From: JANNAV01 sp031384695
GTDB taxonomy: Bacteria > Pseudomonadota > Alphaproteobacteria > Rhodobacterales > Rhodobacteraceae
Direction: 5' to 3'
Length of the DNA stretch: 20,032 bases
Assembly: GCA_031384695.1 (NCBI GenBank)
Contig: JANNAV010000032.1
Span: forward strand, 1 to 20,032
The translations under genes and the position numbers were made by a program. This document shows, piece by piece, positions 14,694 through 20,032 of this stretch. Each line of letters opens with the position of its first letter. Position 1 is the stretch's first letter. The notes under the pieces are model-generated. The model was not told the origin of the DNA. It made no database searches and saw only the letters and a program-made list of their open reading frames with translations.

Positions 14694-14905
14694 CAGGCCG
14701 GCCCGTCAAACACTCCCTCACCCTCAACGGTCATCGCACGTCGGTGTCGTTAGAAGCCGAGTTCTGGTCTGCCCTGCGCCAGATCGCGCAAGAAAAGTCC
14801 ATGCCTTTCAACGCGCTGTCAGCCGAAATTGATGCAGACCGCGCGCCCGATACCGGCCTCGCCTCGGCCATCCGGGTCTATGTGCTGAACCATTTCCGCG
14901 GTTAA
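14690..14905 (+). CDS. Ribbon-helix-helix domain protein
   Basis: A 71-residue protein containing one RHH-like unit. A beta strand (HRTSVSLEAEFW) is followed by helix A (about residues 20-33, WSALRQIAQE) and helix B (NALSAEIDADR), then a C-terminal segment SAIRVYVLNHFR. This fits the RHH_4-type proteins found after fumC-DUF4169 in related genomes. It may bind DNA as a dimer and regulate transcription, but no target is known. It is translationally coupled to the DUF4169 gene by an ATGA overlap and is the last gene of the run, followed by strong inverted repeats. Confidence 0.88.
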   Translation: MTGRPVKHSLTLNGHRTSVSLEAEFWSALRQIAQEKSMPFNALSAEIDADRAPDTGLASAIRVYVLNHFRG

Positions 14906-14908
14906 AGC

Positions 14909-14945
14909 GGATTTCCTTCAATCTGATTCAGATTGAAGGAAATCC
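14909..14945. repeat. Perfect 18-bp inverted repeat
   Basis: GGATTTCCTTCAATCTGA (14909-14926) and its exact complement (14928-14945) are separated by one T. It begins four bases after the RHH stop codon. As RNA it would form a long AU-containing hairpin with almost no loop and no U-run after it; as DNA it could be a cruciform or a binding site. Its AT-rich composition differs from the surroundings. Confidence 0.85.
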
Positions 14946-14970
14946 AAGACCGGAACCGCCTGAGCATGTT

Positions 14971-15014
14971 GCGTGTAGCGCCCAATCGGCTGAACCCGAT
15001 TAAGCGCTACACGC
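14971..15014. repeat. Long interrupted hairpin at the convergent gene ends
   Basis: GCGTGTAGCGC (14971-14981) pairs with GCGCTACACGC (15004-15014). After a two-base mismatch, AATCGG (14984-14989) pairs with CCGATT (14996-15001) around a six-base loop, giving 17 of 19 pairs. It ends two bases before the dehydrogenase stop on the other strand and may end or stabilise that transcript; no T-run is present on either side. Confidence 0.8.
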
Positions 15015-15015
15015 T

Positions 15016-15756
15016 TTAAGTATTGCTCCAGCCGCCATCAATCACATGCGCATGCCCGGTGGTGTAACTGCTCTCATCGCTCCCCAGATACACCACCAAC
15101 GCCGCAATCTCTTCGGCCCGCCCGATCCGCCCGATCGGCTGGCGCGCGATGAAAGCCGCTTTCGCCGCCGCATAATCCCCCGTCGCCTGCAGCCGCGCCT
15201 CCAGCGACGGGCTCTCCACCGTCCCTGGGCAAATCGCGTTACAGCGGATGCCCTGGATGATGAAATCCGCCGCAATCGCCTTGGTTAGCCCCAGCACCCC
15301 GGCCTTGGTCGCGCCATAAACAAACCGGTTCGGTGCGGCGATGGTTGATGAGACAACCGACGCCATATTGATGATCGACCCCCCCCCCGCCGCCAGCATC
15401 CCCGGCAGAAAAGCCCGGCACATCCGGTACATAGCCGTCATGTTCAGGTCCAGACTGAAGGCCCACTGATCTTCGTCACAGTCCAGAATATTGCCCGCCG
15501 CCACAAACCCCGCGCAGTTGAACAGCACATCCACCGCCCCTCCCACCGATGCCACAGCCGCCGCGATCGACGCCGGATCGCGCACGTTCAGCACCCGCGT
15601 CTCCAACCCCTCCGCCGCCAGTTGTGCCAGCGCCACCTCGTTCACATCCGTCGCAATCACCCGGCAGCCCTCGCGCGCCATCGCCAGCACCGACGCCCTG
15701 CCAATCCCCTGCCCCGCCGCCGTCACCAGCGCCGTCTTGCCCTGAAGTCGCCCCAA
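15016..15756 (-). CDS. Short-chain dehydrogenase, BDH2-like
   Basis: A 246-residue NAD(H)-dependent SDR. The cofactor motif TAAGQGIGR (12-20), D37 after the second beta strand (favouring NAD over NADP), NCAG (80-83), and the catalytic triad S133, Y147, K151 are all present. Many blocks match animal BDH2/DHRS6 (LDCDEDQW, LPGMLA, GIRCNAICPGTVESPSLEAR, TTGHAHVIDGGWS). Relatives have been called 3-hydroxybutyrate, 2-keto-3-deoxy-fuconate or cis-4-hydroxyproline dehydrogenases, so the substrate is open. The start is TTG at 15756: GGGGAG lies seven bases upstream, an in-frame TAG is nine codons upstream with no ATG between, and MGRLQGK is the family N-terminus. It is divergent from the amidase gene. 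Confidence 0.9.
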   Translation of the reverse strand: MGRLQGKTALVTAAGQGIGRASVLAMAREGCRVIATDVNEVALAQLAAEGLETRVLNVRDPASIAAAVASVGGAVDVLFNCAGFVAAGNILDCDEDQWAFSLDLNMTAMYRMCRAFLPGMLAAGGGSIINMASVVSSTIAAPNRFVYGATKAGVLGLTKAIAADFIIQGIRCNAICPGTVESPSLEARLQATGDYAAAKAAFIARQPIGRIGRAEEIAALVVYLGSDESSYTTGHAHVIDGGWSNT

Positions 15757-15927
15757 AATCTGCTCCCCTGTCCCACGCAGCTACCCGGCAAGTTTGCCTG
15801 AAATCCCCCGGCACGCAACGGCGTTCTCACCCAAACCGCGCCAAATTACCGTGCCCCAAGATTTGGTTGCCTTTGCCCCGCGATCAGGCGCAGGATTGCT
15901 CAGGTGGGACGAAACAAAGGCACTCCG
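15757..15927. promoter_or_regulatory. Divergent intergenic region with candidate operator
   Basis: This 171-base gap separates the BDH2-like gene from the amidase-gbuA operon and should hold both promoters. CCAAAT (15841-15846) and ATTTGG (15861-15866) form a 6-bp inverted repeat with centres 20 bases apart, a spacing of about two helical turns that suits a dimeric regulator. I see no convincing -35/-10 pair. Confidence 0.3.
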
Positions 15928-16737
15928 ATGCGAATAGCCTGTTTTCAAGGCCCCGAAATTGCCGACACCGTGCAGGGCAATCTCGCCTTGCTGGCTCATA
16001 CCGCACAGCAGGCGCGCGGCGAAGGCGCAGACCTGCTAATCACCCCCGAACTGTTCCTTACAGGTTACGCCATCGGTGCCGCCGAGGTGGCGCGTCGCGC
16101 CGAACCGCAAGGCGGCCCCGTACTGGCCAAGGTCGCGGCCATCGCCAAAACCACCGGCATCGCGATCATCCTCGGCTACCCCGAGCGCAGCACAAACGCC
16201 ATCTTCAACGCCGCCGCCGCCTTTGACGCCATGGGCCAGCAGATCGGCCACTACCGCAAGACCCATCTCTTCGGCGCGGTGGACCGCGTGCAATTCAGCG
16301 CGGGCCAGACCCCCGCAACCCTGTTCGAACTGTGCGGCATCAGGATCGGCCTGCTGATCTGCTATGATGTGGAGTTTCCCGAGAATGTCCGGCATCTGGC
16401 CCTGTTGGGTGCCGATCTGGTGGTGGTGCCCACAGCCCTGATGCAACCCTATGATATAATAGCGGAAACCATCGTCCCGGCCCGTGCCTATGAGAACCAG
16501 ATATACCTCGCCTACGTCAATCGCTGCGGCCATGAGGCCGATTTCGAGTATTGCGGCCTCTCTGGCGTCATAGCCCCCGATGGCCGGGATGTTGCCCGTG
16601 CCGGGCGCGGCCAAAGCCTCATTCTGGCCGACATAGACCTCGCCGCACTCCACCGCTCGCGCGAGCACAACACCTATCTGAAAGACCGGCGGCCCGGCCT
16701 ATACCTCGGCCTGACCGAACAGAAAGCAAGCCAATGA
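15928..16737 (+). CDS. Nitrilase-superfamily amidase (carbon-nitrogen hydrolase)
   Basis: The 269-residue enzyme hydrolyses a C-N bond in an amide, with the catalytic set E41 (TPELFLTGY), K111 (YRKTHLFG) and C145 (LLICYDVEFPENVR). The closest match I know is Pseudomonas putida 5-aminopentanamidase (DavA): LFLTGYAIG, GYPERS, YRKTHLFGAVDR, ENQIYLAYVNRCG and EYCGLSG all align. It overlaps gbuA by four bases (ATGA). That pairing suggests it converts 4-guanidinobutyramide to 4-guanidinobutyrate, the step before GbuA in the arginine monooxygenase route, although 5-aminopentanamide or another omega-amide remains possible. AAAGG lies eight bases before the ATG at 15928; the GTG at 15904 is less likely. 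Confidence 0.9.
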   Translation: MRIACFQGPEIADTVQGNLALLAHTAQQARGEGADLLITPELFLTGYAIGAAEVARRAEPQGGPVLAKVAAIAKTTGIAIILGYPERSTNAIFNAAAAFDAMGQQIGHYRKTHLFGAVDRVQFSAGQTPATLFELCGIRIGLLICYDVEFPENVRHLALLGADLVVVPTALMQPYDIIAETIVPARAYENQIYLAYVNRCGHEADFEYCGLSGVIAPDGRDVARAGRGQSLILADIDLAALHRSREHNTYLKDRRPGLYLGLTEQKASQ

Positions 16738-17687
16738 CCGACAAGATCTTCAACCAACCCCTCGGCGGCAACCAGATGCCGCGTTTCGGCGGCCCCGCCA
16801 CCATGATGCGTCTGCCAACCCAAGCCAGCGCCAGGGGGCTCGATGCCTGTTTTGTCGGCATTCCGATGGATATCGGCGCCTCAAACCGCGCCGGCACCCG
16901 CCACGGGCCGCGCCAGATACGCGCCGAATCCTGCATGGTGCGCCCCTATAACATGGCCACCCGCGCAGCACCTTTTGACAGCCTGCAAGTGGCCGATATC
17001 GGCGATGTGGCGATCAACACCTTCAACCTGCCCAAATGCATGGACATCATCACCGCCGCCTACGACGCGATTCTGGCCGAAAACTGCATCCCCCTCACCC
17101 TTGGCGGCGATCACACCCTCACCTACCCGATCTTGCGCGCCATGGCGAAAAAGCACGCGCCGGTTGGTCTGATCCACATCGACGCCCACGCCGATATCAA
17201 CGACCACATGTTCGGCGAACCCATCGCCCACGGCACCCCCTTTCGCCGCGCCGTCGAGGCGGGGGTGCTGGATGCCAAACGCTGCGTGCAGATCGGCCTG
17301 CGCGGCTCGGGCTATGCGGCGGATGATTTCGACTGGCCACGCCAGCAGGGTTTTCGCGTGGTGCAGGCCGAGGAGTGCTGGCACCGCTCGCTCACCCCCC
17401 TGATGGCCGAAGTGCGCGCGCAAATGGGCGACGGGCCGGTGTACCTCAGCTATGATATCGACAGCCTCGATCCCGCCTTCGCACCGGGCACCGGCACCCC
17501 TGAAATCGGCGGGCTGACCACGGTGCAGGCGCTGGAAATCATCCGCGGCTGCCAGGGGCTGAACCTTGTCGGCTGCGATCTGGTCGAGGTGTCCCCGCCC
17601 TATGACTCCACCGGCAACACCGCCATCACCGCCGCTTACCTGTTGTTCGAGATGCTCTGCGTGCTGCCCGGCGTGAAACGGCGCTAA
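16734..17687 (+). CDS. gbuA: Guanidinobutyrase (ureohydrolase family)
   Basis: The 317-residue enzyme hydrolyses 4-guanidinobutyrate to 4-aminobutyrate and urea. It belongs to the Mn-dependent arginase/agmatinase family, and the ligands are complete: H127 in GGDHT, D150, H152 and D154 in HIDAHADIND, and D241 and D243 in SYDIDSLDP. The N-terminus (NQPLGGNQMPRFGG, TMMRLPTQASARGLDA) and the blocks IRAESCMVRPYNMAT, VQAEECWHRSL and GLTTVQALEIIRGC closely follow Pseudomonas aeruginosa GbuA, more so than classical SpeB agmatinase. Genome pipelines would probably call it agmatinase. It is coupled to the amidase by ATGA. The last two codons overlap the end of the convergent dipeptidase gene (CTAA at 17684-17687). 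Confidence 0.92.
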   Translation: MTDKIFNQPLGGNQMPRFGGPATMMRLPTQASARGLDACFVGIPMDIGASNRAGTRHGPRQIRAESCMVRPYNMATRAAPFDSLQVADIGDVAINTFNLPKCMDIITAAYDAILAENCIPLTLGGDHTLTYPILRAMAKKHAPVGLIHIDAHADINDHMFGEPIAHGTPFRRAVEAGVLDAKRCVQIGLRGSGYAADDFDWPRQQGFRVVQAEECWHRSLTPLMAEVRAQMGDGPVYLSYDIDSLDPAFAPGTGTPEIGGLTTVQALEIIRGCQGLNLVGCDLVEVSPPYDSTGNTAITAAYLLFEMLCVLPGVKRR

Positions 17688-18751
17688 CCGCCCCAGGTCC
17701 GCTCCAAAACCGCGAACCAGTTCTCGTGGCACAGCTTGCGCATCAGGCCCGCGTCATAGCCATGCGCCCGCATCGCCGCCTGAAGCGCAGGCAAGCCCGT
17801 TACATCACCAATCCCCTGCGGCAAGGTCGCACCGTCAAAATCGGATCCCAGACCCAGATGATCCTCGCCCAGCACCGTCAGCAGATGATCCAGATGCCGC
17901 AAGATATCGTCCCACCCCATATCCGCCGATTGCATCCCGTCGCGGCGCAGGAACGAGGTGGCGAAATTCAGCCCCACCATGCCGCCACTGTCGCGGATCA
18001 GCCCCAACTGCCGGTCGGTCAGGTTGCGCGTGGCGGGCGTTACCGCATGCGCATTCGAATGCGTCGCCACCAACGGCGCATCCGAAAGCAGAGCTACATC
18101 ATCAAAGCCCTTTTCGTTCAGGTGGCTCAGATCAATCATGATCTTCAGATCGTTGCATTCGCGGATCAACCGCTTGCCCGCCTCCGTCAACCCCTCGCCG
18201 GTATCGGGCGTGCCGGGAAACCCGAACGGCACCCCGTGGCCAAACACCGTCGGCCGCGACCACACCGGCCCGACCGACCGTAGCCCCATGGCATGAAAAA
18301 CATGCAGCGCATCCAGATCGGGGCCGATGGCCTCGGCCCCTTCCATATGCATGATCGCCGATATCACGCCACGGGCAAAACAATCGCGCAACCCCGCCAC
18401 ATCGGTGCAAACCTTGAAATCATCCGGTGCCACCCGCTCCATCCAGCGCAGATGCCCCGCCATCGCCAGCGCCACCGGCTGCGCTTGCGCCGCACTGATC
18501 AAATCGCCCAGCGGCAGCAGATAGGGCGGCACTTTCATCTTTGCGATATAGGCCAGACTGTCATGCGCCTCGGGCGAGGGGATATAGATCGCAAAGAACC
18601 CGCCCGCGAACCCACCCTTGCGCATGCGCGGCAGATCAAGATGCCCCGTCCCGTCGCCTTCCAACCACAACACATCCCGCCTGTCCGGGTTTTGCAGCAG
18701 TCGCAGCAGGAAATCATTGTGCCCGTCGAATACCGGCAAAGCCTCGTTCAT
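17684..18751 (-). CDS. M19 family dipeptidase
   Basis: This zinc-dependent dipeptidase of the renal/membrane dipeptidase family has 355 residues. Metal ligands are seen in order: DGHND (His and Asp), the bridging Glu in MHMEGAEAIG, His in DLSHLNEKG, His in ATHSNAHAV, and Asp in GSDFDG. Starting at the ATG 18751 the protein begins MNEALPVFDGHNDFLLRLLQ and has no signal peptide or membrane anchor, so it should act in the cytoplasm despite the family name. Its ATG overlaps the stop of the upstream transporter ATPase (ATGA), which implies cleavage of imported dipeptides. The longer frame to 18883 lies within the ATPase gene. The stop TAG overlaps the gbuA stop. Confidence 0.93.
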   Translation of the reverse strand: MNEALPVFDGHNDFLLRLLQNPDRRDVLWLEGDGTGHLDLPRMRKGGFAGGFFAIYIPSPEAHDSLAYIAKMKVPPYLLPLGDLISAAQAQPVALAMAGHLRWMERVAPDDFKVCTDVAGLRDCFARGVISAIMHMEGAEAIGPDLDALHVFHAMGLRSVGPVWSRPTVFGHGVPFGFPGTPDTGEGLTEAGKRLIRECNDLKIMIDLSHLNEKGFDDVALLSDAPLVATHSNAHAVTPATRNLTDRQLGLIRDSGGMVGLNFATSFLRRDGMQSADMGWDDILRHLDHLLTVLGEDHLGLGSDFDGATLPQGIGDVTGLPALQAAMRAHGYDAGLMRKLCHENWFAVLERTWGG

Positions 18752-19503
18752 CCCAACATCCTGTCGGCACTCGCGGCAAACAGCGCCCGCGCATAATCGG
18801 TCTGCATCGCGGCCCCCGCCAGCGCCTCGCGCGAAAACTCCTCCACCGCCCGGCCATGCTGCATCACCAAAATCCGGTCGCACATGTGATCAATCACCGC
18901 CAGATCATGGCTGACCATGATGAAGGTCAGCCCGCGTTCCTCGCGCAATCGCGCCAAAAGGTTCAGCGTTTCCGCCTGCACGCTTGCATCCAGCGCCGAG
19001 GTCGGCTCGTCCAGCAGCAATATCTTCGGCTCCAGCATCAGCGCCCGCGCAATCGCCACCCGTTGCCGCTGCCCACCGGAAAGCTGATGCGGATAGCGAA
19101 AGCGGAAATTTGCGGGCAACCCGACATCCAGCAACGCCTGCCGCACCCGCACATCGGTATTGCCGATACCGTGAATCGCCAGCGGCTCGGAAAGCGTGCG
19201 GTCAATCGTGTGGCGCGGATGCAAGGACGCATAGGGGTCTTGAAACACCATCTGCACTTCGGCCGAAAAAGCCCGGCCGCGCGGGCTGGCCAAAGCCGCA
19301 CCATTGATGCGGATCGCTCCGGCGCTGATCGGTGCCAACCCACAGATCGCCCGCAGGATAGTGGATTTGCCCGAGCCACTTTCGCCCACCAACCCAAAAG
19401 ACTGCCGCGCCTCCACCCGCAGCGAAACCGCCTCAACCGCCCGCACTTCGCGGCCGCTCGCCTTGTAAATCACTGACAGATTTTCAATCTCGATAAACGC
19501 CAT
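18748..19503 (-). CDS. Peptide ABC transporter ATPase (DppF/OppF type)
   Basis: This is the second ATPase of a dipeptide/oligopeptide-type importer, acting at the cytoplasmic face of the inner membrane. Walker A is GESGSGKST (40-48), the Q-loop is VFQDPYASLHPR (Q88), the signature is LSGGQRQRVAIAR (141-153), Walker B is ILLLDEPTSALD and the switch histidine is in MVSHD (H199). At 251 residues it is on the short side, with little of the OppF C-terminal extension. The ATG at 19503 gives MAFIEIENLSVIY and is one base after the upstream ATPase stop; it is coupled to the M19 dipeptidase by ATGA. Substrate is inferred from family and neighbour. Confidence 0.93.
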   Translation of the reverse strand: MAFIEIENLSVIYKASGREVRAVEAVSLRVEARQSFGLVGESGSGKSTILRAICGLAPISAGAIRINGAALASPRGRAFSAEVQMVFQDPYASLHPRHTIDRTLSEPLAIHGIGNTDVRVRQALLDVGLPANFRFRYPHQLSGGQRQRVAIARALMLEPKILLLDEPTSALDASVQAETLNLLARLREERGLTFIMVSHDLAVIDHMCDRILVMQHGRAVEEFSREALAGAAMQTDYARALFAASADRMLG

Positions 19504-19504
19504 C

Positions 19505-20032
19505 TCAGTTGGCCCAGGCCGCATCGCGGTCCAGCCCCGGCAGCGGCCCCCGCGTGCCGCCAATGCGCGGCAAACAGTTCAGCAACCCCTGCGTATAGGG
19601 GTGTTTCGCCGCCATCAGGTCTTTTGCCGCCAACTCCTCCACCACCCGCCCCTTGTACATCACCAGCACCCGGTCACAAAACCGCGCCACCAGCCGCAGA
19701 TCATGGCTGATGAAGATCAGCCCCATGCCCCGCGTTTTCACCAGCCCATCCAGAATAGCCAGAACCTCCGCCTGAACCGTCACATCCAGCGCCGAAGTGG
19801 GCTCGTCCGCGATCAGCAGATCCGGGTTGGGGATCAGCATCATCGCAATCATCACCCGCTGCCCCATACCCCCCGAAAGCTCGTGCGGATAGGCTTCCAT
19901 CACGCGGGCAGGGTCGCGGATCTGCACCGCCTCCAGCGCGGCAATCGCCTTGGCACAAGCCTCGGCATGGCCAAGCCGGTCGCGCTGGCGCAAGCCCTCG
20001 GTCAGTTGCGCACCGATCTTCATCACCGGGTT
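19505..20032 (-). CDS. Peptide ABC transporter ATPase (DppD/OppD type), cut by window edge
   Basis: The last 175 residues of the first ATPase are visible; the start, with Walker A, lies beyond the right edge. The segment opens NPVMKIGAQLTEGL, the usual sequence after the Q-loop of DppD/OppD. It then shows ELSGGMGQRVMIAM (signature), LLIADEPTSALDVTVQ (Walker B), ISHDLRLVARF (switch His) and the C-terminal HPYTQGLLNCLPRI motif typical of peptide importer ATPases. One base separates it from the DppF-type gene. The permease and binding-protein genes are presumably upstream, outside the window. Confidence 0.93.
   Translation of the reverse strand, partial: NPVMKIGAQLTEGLRQRDRLGHAEACAKAIAALEAVQIRDPARVMEAYPHELSGGMGQRVMIAMMLIPNPDLLIADEPTSALDVTVQAEVLAILDGLVKTRGMGLIFISHDLRLVARFCDRVLVMYKGRVVEELAAKDLMAAKHPYTQGLLNCLPRIGGTRGPLPGLDRDAAWAN

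Noticed and set aside
16076..17326. Alternative plus-strand frames within the amidase and gbuA genes
   Set aside because: They are proline- and arginine-rich out-of-frame readings of genes with complete catalytic motifs.
1..20032. CRISPR array, prophage, insertion sequence or secretion/defence system
   Set aside because: No spaced direct repeats with unique spacers, transposase, integrase, phage structural genes or known defence domains were seen; all large genes have ordinary chromosomal assignments.

Overview
The window looks like chromosome of an alphaproteobacterium of the family Rhodobacteraceae. The evidence is the high GC content, a circularly permuted two-piece tmRNA gene with the tag ANDNRAPAMALAA, a TrgA/TrgB pair, an alpha-type SspB adaptor, a fumC-DUF4169-RHH gene run, and close relatives of Rhodobacter proteins throughout. 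I see no prophage, insertion sequence, CRISPR array or rRNA/tRNA operon. The left edge (1-204) carries an unusual array of tandem G/C hairpins.

Left block (205-7078, minus strand): a PLP-dependent class V aminotransferase/cysteine desulfurase-like gene is followed by a likely operon of photolyase, cyclopropane-synthase-type fatty acid methyltransferase, trgA and trgB. RNase D follows under what may be its own promoter. A TGATCC-N18-TAACA element sits just before the photolyase gene and matches the RpoE (sigmaE, ECF11) promoter known from Rhodobacter sphaeroides. This suggests a singlet-oxygen/photo-oxidative stress operon that combines DNA repair, membrane-lipid modification and tellurite-resistance/Nudix functions.

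Middle block (7309-11944, plus strand): a stand-alone polyamine-type periplasmic binding protein with a strong terminator comes first. It is followed by a non-coding stretch, the permuted ssrA gene with a good sigma70 promoter, a secreted VWA (DUF1194) protein, and a chromate pair (rhodanese-ChrB protein and ChrA transporter) that overlap by ATGA.

Next block (12008-14905, plus strand): sspB (the ClpXP adaptor for ssrA-tagged proteins), a phospholipid N-methyltransferase-like enzyme, class II fumarase, a 57-residue DUF4169 protein and an RHH protein form a tight co-directional run. Two strong inverted repeats (14909-15014) separate it from a convergent BDH2-like dehydrogenase.

Right block (15016-20032): a nitrilase-family amidase and a guanidinobutyrase (gbuA) form a two-gene operon that probably serves arginine/guanidino-compound or related amide catabolism. 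Its end overlaps tail-to-tail, by four bases, with the end of an M19 dipeptidase gene. That dipeptidase is the last gene of a minus-strand peptide ABC transporter operon (two ATPases visible, the first cut by the window edge), so the transporter probably imports peptides that the dipeptidase then cleaves in the cytoplasm.
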